Source of the DNA: Sorghum bicolor
Taxonomy: Eukaryota; Streptophyta; Magnoliopsida; Poales; Poaceae
Direction: 5' to 3'
DNA: 64,000 nt
NCBI RefSeq assembly: GCF_000003195.3
Contig: NC_012874.2
Coordinates: 60,889,768-60,953,767 of the forward strand
In this document: piece by piece, positions 45,394 through 58,468 of the stretch
Numbering within the stretch: position 1 is the stretch's first letter
How the letters are laid out: every line of letters begins with the position of its first letter
Translations under genes and position numbers: made by a program
Notes under the pieces: model-generated
What the model saw: only the letters and a program-made list of their open reading frames with translations
Database searches by the model: none
Told to the model about the DNA's origin: nothing

Positions 45394-47529
45394 GAAAGAG
45401 GAGAGTCCTGTTCGGAGGACTTAAAAACACCGAACGCCTTGCCAAGAGGTAAACTTGGTAGTTATCCTTTCCCTTTCAATTATTTCAATTATTTTACTTA
45501 GTTAATCATATTCATATTATCTTAAAAATAAAATAAAAATATGAAAAACAGTAAGCCCATGTGAGTATACGAGTGGCATAAAACCCATAAGTACATTCAC
45601 TGTGGTGGCATAAAAAATAAAATAAAAATTTCTTTTCTGCTTTATAAAACGAAAATATAAAACAGGGAGTAATAATTATTAAGGAGTCTCAACATGATAA
45701 AGGCTAGATATTTATGCTAACACTTAATCAGTTCCACAAGCTTTGTTGTCTATTTGAGCTCCACAAAATTTAAGAATCAAGAAGACTAGCAGACGAAGGA
45801 CATTCTAATCTCTGTCAGAATGCTGCTGACTTTCAAATACACCTCTGCCACCTGCTAGCTACATCAAGAGAAATTACGTCAAAATTCAGCTTGGGGGAGA
45901 GCACCCCCATTTATCTCGATAAGTATTTCTATGTATCTTTATACTTATATTATATTAGAATATAAATATACATAACTATGAAAAACCAAATAAAGATTTT
46001 ATGCTTATATATATATCTTTTGCTTAGTGTGTTTAATAAATAAATAAAGTGGCTATGCTAATCTGTATCTAAATAAAATACTAGCATGGATACGATGAAT
46101 AGTTGCTCTGCCTAATTTGCACATTTTAAGTTCTCTCTCAAGTTTGGACATAACTGTTATAATTTAAAGCTTGCTCTAGACCTAAACTTGTGGGATGAAA
46201 ACTTGATCTGAAGTCTAAGTTGTTAACGGATATGATATGGGAAGGTTGAGCTGCTGTTTATCTGTTCTTAGAGATGCTAGAATTCTGGAGAATTTTATCT
46301 TTGAAAATCTTTAAAATATTGCATGATGAGTTCCTGTATGATGAGAGTTTTAAATTCCTACCACAGCCATATATACATGTTTGCTAGACTTTGAGCCACA
46401 CATTTACTATTTACTGCTTATGAGCATTGAGTGTGGTCAAGCTGTGTAGACCCTTAGGAGCTTGTCATGTGGTTAAATCAAGATTCACTTGCACGTTCAC
46501 TCATATATGCTACTTCTACTCCGGAAGTACCATCCAAATATATCCATCCATTTCCATCTCCAGAATCACCCAAAAATATTCTACTCCAAATCCGGGAGAG
46601 AATGACCAAAAATATGTGTGTTTTGCCTTATGAAATAAATGCTCAAGTTATCTTGTTACTACCACTTGCTATATTATCTCAAGAGATGAGTGCTCTAAAA
46701 AAAATAAATACGAGGAAATAAAAAGGGGCAAGTGCCCGGAACCTCGAAAGAAAAGAAAAAGTAAGACGAGAGGTAAAAATGGACAAGTGTCCGACAGTAG
46801 AATTAGGGGTACAAGATACCCATCCGAGAGAAAAGAAAAAGAAGAGCATCTGATTCTCCTCATAAAATTTCAAAAAGCAAGGAAGGTATGTATCCCCTCA
46901 AAAGAGCAAAAGTAGAATTAGACTTTCACCATTGTTATCATCATCATCATCATACAACATTCATTCGCCACACATGCACATCTTGATTTGACTTATTGAT
47001 TTGTTTCTTTGGATCCATGGTTTGACTATACAATAAATGTCTTGTAAGTATGTATATTTTATCTCCCACCTATGAGCTCCAGATATTAAAGCCTTATTAG
47101 AGTAGGGTGAGAGAGAAGGCAATGTCATTATGCTTTATACCACAAATACTACATATCTTGAGAGAAGGCATATACCATCACTGCCTTGGTAAGGATCCAG
47201 AAATACCAAAAAAGAGAGATATGAGAGAATCATACAAGGAATCTCTGAGTTTTATTTGAAAATCTGCAAAAACACCAGAGCTATAGCTGATGAAGAATAA
47301 GAGACATGGCACTTGACTAGACTGTTCTATCTTTTAACCACTCAAGACAGAAGTGACGGTTACAAGTCCCATGGTGAAGGTAAAGTAAGTAAGTTTTAAG
47401 TCTTGACAGTTTACTCTAACTCAGAGATGAGATCTTATTTAAAAGCATGTGTACCGTCAATTTTTAAAGATATTGCAACAACTTATGATCCATTGCTGAG
47501 TCTATCCTTGCTCAGGGACGAGCAAGAGG
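45394..47529 (+). other. Non-coding 3' region of the outer Athila-like element
   Basis: About 2.1 kb without a coding frame, AT-rich and partly purine-rich (about 46680-46900). It contains two cttgggggaga purine tracts (45890 and the terminal one). The same region, diverged about 10%, recurs at 54837-56897. It replaces pol in this family. Confidence 0.8.
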
Positions 47530-47545
47530 TAAGCTTGGGGGAGTT
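47530..47545 (+). promoter_or_regulatory. Polypurine tract of the outer Athila-like element
   Basis: aagcttgggggagttt directly before the 3' LTR start TGTTGATGG. Confidence 0.75.
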
Positions 47546-47980
47546 TGTTGATGGTCCTTAAGTATCAAATTTAATTATCAAATAAACAAAGAAAAGGATC
47601 CAAATGAAATCAACATCTAGACTTAGGGTTTTATCTCACAGAATTCCACGAGTTTTGGTGTTTGTCTATTTCTGCAGGGGGTTATCAGAAAATACGGAAG
47701 AAAGGCCCACACGTCGGGATTACATAGAGATATTAACGTGCCGCGCAATTATCTTACATCTAGAAGACTCCAGAAGCCACGAGACCGAAGCGGAGGCGAA
47801 ACGGGGCCAGAGGCAGGGCGCTCGCCCTGTTCCCCTAGGCGCCCGCCCACCTCTGGAGTCCAATCAGGACTCTGCTTCGTGGGAGATCTCCACCGACCTA
47901 AAGGATAAATCTAAACCATACAATCTATGTTGGTTTGATCCAACGGCCCATATTCACTTGAAGGGACTATAAAACCAGAC
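47546..47980 (+). repeat. 3' LTR of the outer element, first part
   Basis: 435 bp matching 40931-41365; cut by the inner element at CAGAC (47976-47980). It continues at 58469. Confidence 0.9.
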
Positions 47981-49259
47981 TGTTGACGGTCCTTAATGCT
48001 CATATTTAACCATCAATTAATCATAGAAAAGGATCCAAATGCAACCAACACCTAGACTTAGGGTTTTATCTGACAGAATTCCACGAGTTTTGGTGTTTGT
48101 CTATTTCTGCAGGGGGTTATCAGGAAATATGGAGGAAAGGCCCACACGTCGGGTTTACATAGAGATATTAACATGCCGCGCAATTTTCTATCATCTAGAA
48201 GACTCCAGAAGCCACGGGACCAAACGGGAAGGCAATCGGGCTCGGAGGCAGGGCGCCCGCCCTACTCTCCTGGGCGCCCGCCCAGCTACAGTGCCCAATC
48301 AGGACACGTTTCGCGGATTATGCTCCACCGACCTAAAGGATCAAGGAAAACCGTGCGATTAATGTCGGTTTGATCCGATGGCCCAGATTCACTTGAAGGG
48401 ACTATAAAACCAGACCCCCTGGCCCCTGGAGTTCATACCTCTTCTACAGAATCAAAGTTAGGGTTTCAATTCTTCATCCAAGTAGAGAGGATCCCTCTAG
48501 TTCTTCTAGTTCTACCTCTAGTTCATCTAGATCTAGTTCTAGTTCATCTAGTTCTAGTTCTAGTTCCTCTAGTTCTAGTTCTAGTTAGTTCTAGTTGTAA
48601 TCTAGAAAATAGGGAGAGAGAAGAGGAGAGCGGAGGAGGAGCCGGATCTGTCGGATCTTCCTCAACATTGTACTTTTGCAGCAACTGGTTCGTTCTTCAT
48701 CGTTCTCCAGGTTCTTCAATTCATAATTCCTGAGTTCTCTAATTACTTTTATTTACATTCAAGTTATTTATTGGATTCCCGCTTGCATCAAGTGCTCTAA
48801 TCTTTGAAACATTAGAGTAGTAATTAATAGATTAGACGTGGTGTTTAGTCTTGCAATTACCTGGAATTGCACCCAATCCTGCGGATTGTTGTGGTAGCCT
48901 TAGGGTAGTGACAGCCCTAACGGTCGACGTATTCCACCTCGTTCGGATCGATGTTTGTAGGACCGTAGTCGGAGCTTCCTAGACCCCTTCTCATCTCTTT
49001 CTGTGGTTAGTGTTCTGATGTCCCGATATAGATAATCTTGAAGTAATTCTTGATTCTTAGATCAACTAGAGAACTCTCAGGAAACTTCCTCTCTTCCCAC
49101 CAAAAATAATTATATAGTTATCCTTGGGCGATCTTGGATCTTAATTAGTACACTCACGTTCCCTGTGGAAAATCGATACTCTAGAATACTCCCGGGTGAA
49201 GGCTACATCGGTATCCGTGCGCTTGCGGATTTTTCTGTTTGCGTTTAAAATACCCAACA
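47981..49259 (+). repeat. 5' LTR of the inner element
   Basis: 1279 bp. Its first ~400 bp are recognisably related to the outer family's LTR. It carries a (CTAGTT)n-like microsatellite at about 48495-48600 and the TATA-like ctataaaacc. Confidence 0.92.
48495..48600. repeat. ctagtt simple-sequence array in the LTR
   Basis: Irregular repeats of tctagttctagttc; the same array is at about 57699-57805 in the partner LTR. Confidence 0.9.
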
Positions 49260-50974
49260 AGCTTTCTGGCGCCGTTGCCGGGGAACGGTAGCTGTGCTAG
49301 TTTCGAACCAAGTCGTCCGTGTATCCTTTTTCTTTTCCTCTTTTACCACACTCACCTTATCACTTTCACCATACCACAAGGATTTCACTCTATGCATTAA
49401 TGAGCATGGAATTTATTTCATAGCCACTTCATTTACTCCATGCTCATATGCAACATCTTCACAATCCATTGGTCTCTCCAACATCACCACATTCGAGATC
49501 TCCAACCCCCTCTTCCTTTCTATTCATGAAAACGTTAAAAGGGTGGTTGTCGATGCATATGTCTACATTAAATATTGCAGATCTCGTTGAGTTGATCTTG
49601 ATATAGGTCAGCGTTGGAGGGGAAACCACTTCACTGACATAAATTGATGGTTTCCCAAGGACAAGCTTAGTGTCCTAAAACAAGCACTGATCAGATTGTA
49701 ACATGAGCTTTTAATTATTTGCAACATTACCTTGTGTGTTGAGCATATAAGGATAATTGTAAAAATATTCCTTCGGGTATTCTTGTCACTAACGTTTACA
49801 GGATTGAAGCAAGACGATCGGATGAATGACAAGCACAAGGTATGTCCAACCAATCATCATACAACATTAAATTAAATTCATCCAAACTTGAATTTTACAA
49901 AATTCAAGCTTGGGGGAGTACTTTACATAAAAACATCCTTTGCAATGTTGCTATGTTGGTTGTCCTTACCTTTGAGACATGCTCAATTTGTTAAATACTA
50001 AACACACTACTTCATCTTCACTTAAGTAGATCTCTATAAATGCTCTCATGCTACCTTTATTTGCTTTAGTATATGTTTAGGTTTGGAGTAGTTTCATTTA
50101 TCTCTTAATTAAGCATGGTGCTTAGTTAGGAATGATGATCTTACTTCCAAGGGATTTTAAATTAAGCATGATGCTTAGGTTAAAATGCCCTCCTAAATCA
50201 AATTAGACATGGTGTCTAGGTTGATCTTTGAGCCGATAGTATGCTATAGTAGATATTGGATATTTTGTTGGACTAACCCCTGTAGGAAAACTTTCAATAT
50301 CAACCTGGGAAGTCCTGAGATAAACTCACATTGGAGACAAAGAGAGACACACATGAAGTTTAACAATTTACACAAGGAAGACATAGCTCACAAGAGATGA
50401 TCCATGGAGGGTGCCAAAAACACGATGCACAACCGCTAAGAGAGGAAAGCTTCCACAAGGTGATACTGTACCATCACTCTTCAAGTAAGGTAACATCTTA
50501 AAGTACTTGACTATCACTTTTATAAGCTTCTCCTTGGTTCTGGCGTTCACATGAGTAAAAGAGACAAACATGTATGATTTACAACTCTAGATTAACCAAC
50601 CCAATCGATTCAACATGTTTAGTCCTTCCACCTTTGTGATTCCACACTCCTAATCATATGAGCTAAAATGTTGCACATTCAATCTTTGGAAGATATAAAC
50701 AAAACATAAATATAGATAGATTATCTTTCCATTAGGTTGAGCGATTTGATCTGACAAATGTTTTAAATGTTACACCCATGGTCTTATTATCCATCAATTT
50801 TGTCTTGCTCACTATGCTTAAGGTTAGAGAGAACAAATACACTTTTGGTTCTGTTGGTGTTTTCCACCAACAGGGCCAATGCACTTGATCTCTGCCTTGT
50901 CTCTATGAGCAGGTACACTTCGAGCAAAATATGAAGGACTTTTACAACTCCCAGACTCCACCAAGTGAAGAACC
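49260..50974 (+). other. Family-specific 5' interior of the inner element
   Basis: Primer-binding site tggcgccgttgccgggga at 49267-49284, then AT-rich sequence with no usable frame. An internal caagcttgggggag tract at about 49905 looks like a displaced 3' polypurine region, hinting that this part was once the end of a longer interior. Confidence 0.7.
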
Positions 50975-51988
50975 TAGATCTACGAGCACAAACACACTGG
51001 AGAGACTAGACACTCAGGCAATCACTGCCCTGAGATGCTTGAGGACATAACTACTGGAGTAACCCGTGGAAGTAATTACTGACCTTCTGCCGGTCAAGAG
51101 AGACAATCCAGGATGCCCCGTCATCCCGATCTCCATCGGCATGGTGGACTTTCTAGAAGCACTCTGCGACTTTGGCTCCAGCGTCAACATTATGCCCAGG
51201 GTACTCTATGAAAAATTCTTTACACATCCTTTATCAGAAACAACCATGTGTTTGCAGCTTGCAGATCAGACACTAAGTTTCCCAAAGGGAATATTGAAGA
51301 ACCTCTACGTCTGAGTTGGTACCTTATACGCTCCAGCAGACTTCGTGGTGATAGAGACTGATACTGATGAGAGGGCACCCATCATCCTAGGGAGGCCATT
51401 CCTGAACACCTCGGGAGCTGTCATCTACGCTAGTGCTGCCAAGATCAGTTTCTACATCAAGGGGAAGAAGGAGACATTTTCCTTCAAGAACAAGACTACA
51501 CAAATCCCAGAGCAATCCCGACATGAACCAAGGAAGAGGACCAACAGGAGGAACTGGAACAAGCAAATATGGACCAAGTCAGCAAAGATGGTCACTGCAG
51601 TTCAAGGAGGTCAAGATCGTCGACTTAAGTCACCGTTCCTAACCAAAAAGGACGACCCAAGTATGCTAAGCATCCGGTGCTCCATTGATGGTTACAACTT
51701 TCAGAAGATGCTTTGCGACACCGGGTCAGACGTCAACATAATGGCCGCATTCACTTATCAGCTCCTGCATGGAACCATGTCCCTACAACCAACATACATT
51801 CAGCTCTAGATGATTTTAAGGTTATTGACATGGGAGAAGACAAGTACGATCCACCCATCATCCTTGGAAGACCGTTCCTCAGCACTGTTAAAGCAATCAT
51901 CTACATTGGAACCGGAGAAGTCCACATGCACTTCCCCTCTGAGAAGGTACGCTGCTATTTTACTGACCCTAACTATATAGTTGAAGAC

Positions 51989-54588
51989 TGTCGACGAAAG
52001 CTAGTCGGCAGTCTACCTTGGGGTATACCCACGGTAGTAGTTTATCGGTAGACGGTGCGCAAACTACGAACTCGATGGTGACGCAAGACACGGACAAGCT
52101 TTTTATCCAGGTTCGGCCGCCGAGTTGGCGTAATACCTACGTCCTGCGTCTGGTTGTATTGATTTGTGCTGAGAGAATATGATGTATCACTTGTCCTCTA
52201 GGGGACCCCTGCCCCTCCTTATATATCCTGAAGGGACAGAGTTACAAGCAAAGTATCCTATTTGGTACAAAATCTTGTAGCCTTGCGGTGCACGCCGACC
52301 AGTCGTGCGCCGCACGTCTTCATCTTGTGGGCCGAGCCACCTCTGATGGTGCGGCCCATATAGGCCCATGAGGGTATAGGGGTTTATACCCCCACAGCTA
52401 GTCCCCGAGCACCATGTATTGTGATGTAACACGCCGTCTTGAGCTTCTTCGATCAGCGAGGCTTGACGTCTTCAATAAACAGGAAAGTCGCCCAAACAGT
52501 TGCAACGGTATTTTGACCAACTCAAAAGACAGTTGATCAACATTGACATCAAAGAAGCAGGTTGTTCGAAGAATGCATGGTGCTCCAAATTAAAAAAGAT
52601 TTTTTTCCTGGTGAAGTGTGCCCACTTTACTTTTCTGAAAAGTATAGTCTTTCAAAAAGCAAGCACATTCACCGCAAGGTGAAGTGTGCCCACTTAGTCC
52701 CCGAGCCTGGTAGTAGGTGACGTAGGCACGTGGTGCCAGGGTCAAAAGAAAAGTCCTCAAAGAAATTCTGAAACTGAGATGCATCGCCAGATGCATCGTA
52801 CCGATGTAGTCCCCGAGCTTGCTGGAAGGCGAAGTATGAGCCTTGTAGCAAGGTCTAAAAAATTGAATTTACCAGTCCCCGAGCATATCATGCTCGTATG
52901 CAATTGAATAGACTAATCGACCAGTCCCCGAGCATAGAACGCTCGGTGGTCGGTACAGTCCCCGAATTCTCAAATTGGTGGGCTGGTCGACCAGTCCCCG
53001 AGCGTATAGTGCTCGGTGGTCGGTGCAGTCCCCAAGCTCTTAAATTGGTGAGCTGGTCGACCAGTCCCCGAGCGTATAGTGCTCGGTGGTCGGCACAGTC
53101 CCCGAGCACGGCGTAGGGACCGGTGGACAAGTCCCCGAGCGTGGTTGGGAACGTAAACGTGCTCGGTGGTCGGCGCAGTCTTCGAGCATAGCATAGAGAG
53201 TAGTCGACAAGTCCCCGAGCGTGGTTGGGAACGTAAACGTGCTCGGTGGTCGGAGCAGTCCCCGGGCACAGCGTAGGGAATAGTCGACGAGTCCCCGAGC
53301 GTAGCTTGTCGACTGGGCCAAACCCCTGAAAAATAAATATAAAGAATAGGTAGTACATGATGTATAAATAAACTTTAGATAAAAATCAGTACTGAGATAA
53401 GTTTTAGATTTTTTGTTATAAAATTAGCACAAGTAGTTAATTCATCCTAGAGCTTGTACCAGCTCTGGTCTAGCCAACAATCAGCATGAGGTGCGGAACC
53501 TAGGCATGCGTAGGATTGTCAGCCACGTCAGAGAGTACTGCCGACCACCCGGAACGCAGAGGGCGGATCTCGTGCACGTGTAGGGAGGAGTCGGAGACAG
53601 TACCGGCTCTGGAAAGCTCGTGTAGGAGAAAAAACTAGTCGGCTAAAAAAGTTGTTTTGAAGAATAATAAAAAATATTATGCCAAAAATAAATAAGATAT
53701 TAGAAGTGTACTTATCTTTGGATGAAAGTCTAGTTAGTGACGACAAAATTGTCCGGCCTTCGAGCTTTTCGACTTGTCATGATGGTGGTCGCTGTTGTCG
53801 TAGCGTCGTTCTTCGCGGCGATTATTATTGCGACTCGTGGTCAGAGCAAGTAGGCCAAACAATTTGGTCGATGGCCCGAGCAGGTCGGTGTTGTCGATCT
53901 GCCTCCCTTTGTAGCAGGGAAGCGGGTGACGCGTTGTCGGCGTGGTCGGAGACGTTGCTGGAGTAGTCGGAGTCGTAGCCAGCGTGGTTGAAGCTGCCGC
54001 CGACGTCGATGAAGAAGTGGTTGGCGCAGATCGGATCTACACCTCCTCCGTGGTCATGGCGGTGAAGTTGTTGAAGCTGACGGTGAACGTGAAGTCGCCC
54101 GCCATGGCCGCGAAGTCGGGGATGATGGCCATCTTGTTCGTCGGGAGAGCTGTACGCACACCCCCTACCTGGCGCGCCACTGTCGACGAAAGCTAGTCGG
54201 CAGTCTACCTTGGGGTATACCCACGGTAGTAGTTTATCGGTAGACGGTGCGCAAACTACGAACTCGATGGTGACGCAAGACACGGACAAGCTTTTTATCC
54301 AGGTTCGGCCGCCGAGTTGGCGTAATACCTACGTCCTGCGTCTGGTTGTATTGATTTGTGCTGAGAGAATATGATGTATCACTTGTCCTCTAGGGGACCC
54401 CTGCCCCTCCTTATATATCCTGAAGGGACAGAGTTACAAGCAAAGTATCCTATTTGGTACAAAATCTTGTAGCCTTGCGGTGCACGCCGACCAGTCGTGC
54501 GCCGCACGTCTTCATCTTGTGGGCCGAGCCACCTCTGATGGTGCGGCCCATATAGGCCCATGAGGGTATAGGGGTTTATACCCCCACA
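51989..54588 (-). mobile_element. Small non-autonomous LTR element (Dasheng/Retand-like)
   Basis: Two 408-bp LTRs (51989-52396 and 54181-54588), apparently identical, with target duplication AAGAC (51984-51988 and 54589-54593). On minus the LTR reads TGTGGGGGTATAAACCCC...GTCGACA. The primer site beside the right LTR reads TGGCGCGCCAGGTAGGGG on minus (about 54161-54178), which fixes the orientation. The interior (52397-54180) has no gag or pol but a tandem array at 52870-53310 and a GC-rich segment. It belongs with large non-coding LTR derivatives that rely on a Tat/Retand-type partner; the name is inferred. Confidence 0.85.
52870..53310. repeat. Tandem array of agtccccgagc...gctcggtggtcgg units
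   Basis: Six or so units of about 75-95 bp, each with agtccccgagc, a gctcggtggtcgg block and a second cagtccccgagc. The agtccccgagc word is the near inverse of gctcgg-rich blocks, so units can fold on themselves. Confidence 0.88.
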
Positions 54589-54836
54589 AAGACTCTAAGC
54601 AGGTCAGGGCAAGAAGAATACGACGCAACCGCAACCAGAGGAGGCAAATCATCAAGGACGGATGGACAGACTATGAAGGAGAAGTCGTAAGGTCTAAAGA
54701 CATACAGCTTGAACAGAACTGTCCTGAGGAGACCGTAGCACCGAGTCAGGTGTGCAGAAAGAAGATAGTTATACACAAAGAGGAAGCGCCGCCGGAACCA
54801 CCGACTATGCCATCCAGCGAATCCCAGGACGACTGA

Positions 54837-56159
54837 GAATATGGAGAGTCCCGTTCGGAGGACTTAAAAACACCGAACGCCTTGCCAAGAGGTAAACTTG
54901 GTAGTTATCTTTTCCTTTCAATTATTTTAAAATAGTTTGCTTAGTTAATCAGGTTCATATCATCTTGAAAAGAAAATAAAAATGTAAAAATAGTAAGCCC
55001 CATGTGAGTGTGCTCATGGCATAAAACCCATAAGTACATTCACTGTGGTGGCATAAAAATAAAATAAATATATTTCTGTCCTATAAAAATAAAATTATAA
55101 AAATAAAATTATGATCCTACTAAAGAGAGTAACATTTATTGAGGAGACTCAACATGATAAAGGCTAGATATTTATGCTAACACTTAACTAGTTCCACAAA
55201 GCTTTGTTGTCTATTTGAGCTCCACAGAATTCAAGGATCAAAGAAGTCTAGCAGACGGAGGACATCCTAATCGCTGTCAGGGTGCTGCTGACATTCAAAT
55301 ATACCTCCACCACCTGCTAGCTACATCAGAAGAAATTGCGTCAAATCCAGCTTGGGGGAGAGCACCCCCATTATCCAGCTAAGTGTTTCTACTTGCGTTT
55401 ATATTTTACTCAAATAATAAAAAGATGCATAATCATAAAAACCCAAATAAAGATTTTGTGCTTATATCTTTGCTTAGTTTGCTAAATAAATAAATAAATA
55501 AAGTTTGCTATGAACCCTCATGATAAGCTCTCACATGGAAATGATGAATAGTTGCTCTGCCATGACTAGTTCTCAAAATTGAAATCTCTCTCAAGTTTAG
55601 GCATGACTGTTATTAATTAAGATTTGCTCTAAACCTGAACTTGTGGGAAGAGTACTTGATCTAAAGTCTAAGTCGTTAACGGATATGATATGGGAAGGTT
55701 GAGCTGCTGTTTATCTGTTCCTAGAGATGCTAGAATTCTGGAGAAATTTATCTTTGAAAAATCTTTAAAATGTTGCATGATGAGTTCCTGTATGATGAGA
55801 GTTTAAATTCCTACCACAGCCATATATACATGCTTGCTAGACTATGAACCACACATTTACTTTACTACTTATGAGCATTGAGTGTGGTCAAGCTGTGTAG
55901 ACCCTTAGGAGCCTGTCATGTGGTTAAATCAAGATTCACTTGCACGTTCATTCATACATGCTACTTCTACTCCGGAAGTACCATCCACATATATCCACCC
56001 ATTTCCATCCCCAGAACCACCCAAAAATATTCTACTCCTAATCCGGGAGAGAATAGCCAAAAACATTTCCGTTTTCCCCAGTGAAATAAATGCTCAAGTT
56101 ATCTTGGTTACTACCACTTGCTACATTATTTCAAGAGATGAGTGCTCTAAAAAAAAGAG

Positions 56160-56192
<33 letters not shown>

Positions 56193-56897
56193 GAAGAAGA
56201 TACGAGGAAATAAAAAGGGGCAAGTGCCCGGAACCTCAAAAGAAAAGAAAAAGTGAGACGAGAGGTAAAAATGGACAAGTGTCCGACAGTAGAATTAGGG
56301 GTACAAGATACCCACCTGAGAGAAAAGAAAAAGAAAATACAGAGCATCTCACCCTCCTCAAAAAGTTTCAAAAGAGCAAGAAAGGTATGTATCCCCTCAA
56401 AAGAGCAAAAGTAGAATTAGACTTTCACCATTGTTATCACCATCATCACCTTACACCATTCATTCGCCACACATGCACATCTTGATTTGACTTATTGACT
56501 TGTTCTTCTGGATCCATGGTTTGACTATGCAATAAATGTCTTGAAAGTATGTATTAGCTGTCTCCCACCTATGAGCTCCAGATATCAAAACCTTATTAGA
56601 GTAGGGTGAGAGAGAAGGCAATGCCACTATGCCTTATACCACAAATACCACATACTTTGAGAGAAGGCATACACCATTAATGCCTTGGTAAGGATCCAGA
56701 AATACCACAAAAGAGAGACTAGAGAGAGTCATACAAGGAATCTCTGAGTTTTATTTAAAAATCTGCAAAAACTCCAGAGCTATAGCTGATCAAGAATAAG
56801 AGACATGGTGCTTGACTAGACCGTTCTATCTTTTAACTACTCAAGACAGAAGTGACGGTTACAAGTCCCATGGTGAAAGGTAAATGAGTAAGTTTTA
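54837..56897 (+). other. Non-coding 3' interior, second copy
   Basis: Diverged copy of 45394-47400. Includes a purine-rich A/G tract (56148-56220) longer than in the first copy. It ends abruptly at about 56897, before the region corresponding to the polypurine tract, where outer-family LTR sequence begins. Confidence 0.75.
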
Positions 56898-57184
56898 TCG
56901 AAGCGGAGGCGAAGCGGGGCCAGAGGCAGGGCGCAATTATCGTGCCGCGCAATTATCTTACATCTAGAAGACTCCAGAAGCCACGAGACCGAAGCGGAGG
57001 CGAAACGGGGCCAGAGGCAGGGCGCCCGCCCTGTTCCCCTGGGCGCCCGCCCACCTCTGGAGTCCAATTAGGACTCTGCTTCGTGGGAGATCTCCACCGA
57101 CCTAAAGGATAAATCTAAACCATACAATCTATGTCGGTTTGATCCAACGGCCCATATTCACTTGAAGGGACTATAAAACCAGAC
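56898..57184 (+). repeat. Fragment of outer-family LTR before the inner 3' LTR
   Basis: Matches outer LTR sequence from about 41117 to 41365, ending in the same ccagac at which the inner element inserted. It starts with a ~38-bp local duplication (gaagcggaggcgaa.cggggccagaggcagggcgc at 56899 and again at 56993). Confidence 0.85.
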
Positions 57185-58463
57185 TGTTGACAGTCCTTAA
57201 TGCTCATATTTAACCATCAATTAATCATAGAAAAGGATCCAAATGCAACCAACACCTAGACTTAGGGTTTTATCTGACAGAATTCCACGAGTTTTGGTGT
57301 TTGTCTATTTCTGCAGGGGGTTATCAGGAAATATGGAGGAAAGGCCCACACGTCGGGTTTACATAGAGATATTAACATGCCGCGCAATTTTCTATCATCT
57401 AGAAGACTCCAGAAGCCACGGGACCAAACGGGAAGGCAATCGGGCTCGGAGGCAGGGCGCCCGCCCTACTCTCCTAGGCGCCCGCCCAGCTACAGTGCCC
57501 AATCAGGACACGTTTCGCGGATTATGCTCCACCGACCTAAAGGATCAAGGAAAACCGTGCGATTAATGTCGGTTTGATCCGATGGCCCAGATTCACTTGA
57601 AGGGACTATAAAACCAGACCCCCTGGCCCCTGGAGTTCATACCTCTTCTACAGAATCAAAGTTAGGGTTTCAATTCTTCATCCAAGTAGAGAGGATCCCT
57701 CTAGTTCTTCTAGTTCTACCTCTAGTTCATCTAGATCTAGTTCTAGTTCATCTAGTTCTAGTTCTAGTTCCTCTAGTTCTAGTTCTAGTTAGTTCTAGTT
57801 GTAATCTAGAAAATAGGGAGAGAGAAGAGGAGAGCGGAGGAGGAGCCGGATCTGTCGGATCTTCCTCAACATTGTACTTTTGCAGCAACTGGTTCGTTCT
57901 TCATCGTTCTCCAGGTTCTTCAATTCATAATTCCTGAGTTCTCTAATTACTTTTATTTACATTCAAGTTATTTATTGGATTCCCGCTTGCATCAAGTGCT
58001 CTAATCTTTGAAACATTAGAGTAGTAATTAATAGATTAGACGTGGTGTTTAGTCTTGCAATTACCTGGAATTGCACCCAATCCTGCGGATTGTTGTGGTA
58101 GCCTTAGGGTAGTGACAGCCCTAACGGTCGACGTATTCCACCTCGTTCGGATCGATGTTTGTAGGACCGTAGTCGGAGCTTCCTAGCCCCCTTCTCATCT
58201 CTTTCTGTGGTTAGTGTTCTGATGTCCCGATATAGATAATCTTGAAGTAATTCTTGATTCTTAGATCAACTAGAGAACTCTCAGGAAACTTCCTCTCTTC
58301 CCACCAAAAATAATTATATAGTTATCCTTGGGCGATCTTGGATCTTAATTAGTACACTCACGTTCCCTGTGGAAAATCGATACTCTGGAATACTCCCGGG
58401 TGAAGGCTACATCGGTATCCGTGCGCTTGCGGATTTTTCTGTTTGCGTTTAAAATACCCAACA
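57185..58463 (+). repeat. 3' LTR of the inner element
   Basis: 1279 bp, nearly identical to 47981-49259 (differences noticed include tgacag/tgacgg and cctaggcg/cctgggcg). Confidence 0.92.
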
Positions 58464-58468
58464 CAGAC

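Larger units (their letters stand above)
51066..54836 (+). pseudogene. Second copy of the tandem protease-like region, interrupted
   Basis: Homologous to 44180-45393 at roughly 90% by eye. The first domain has ALCDFGSSVNIMPR, an in-frame TGA at about 51312 (fits CGA to TGA) and RAPIILGRPFLNTSGAVIY. The second has LCDTGSDVNIMA, shows a deletion around 51808, and continues to PPIILGRPFLSTVKAIIY. Coding is then cut at 51988 by an LTR element and resumes at 54594 (after one AAGAC) to a TGA at 54834-54836. The upstream gag is almost wholly missing: only the knuckle-region remnant near 51000-51050 is left. Confidence 0.78.
47981..58463 (+). mobile_element. Inner, related LTR retroelement with mosaic interior
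   Basis: Two 1279-bp LTRs (47981-49259 and 57185-58463; few differences) start TGTTGAC and end CCCAACA, and the target duplication CAGAC is perfect (47976-47980 and 58464-58468). The interior begins with its own primer site and about 1.7 kb of non-coding sequence. At about 50975 it switches to sequence of the outer family (protease domains, 3' region), and before the last LTR it includes a 287-bp piece of outer-family LTR (56898-57184). No reverse transcriptase or integrase. A recombinant or rearranged element. Confidence 0.8.

Noticed and set aside
52898..53358. ORFs across the tandem array
   Set aside because: Repeat-driven open frames on both strands. They encode repeated short peptides without any domain.
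53679..54289. Protein genes in the right half of the small LTR element
   Set aside because: GC-rich frames on both strands without recognisable gag or pol motifs; elements of this class are non-coding.
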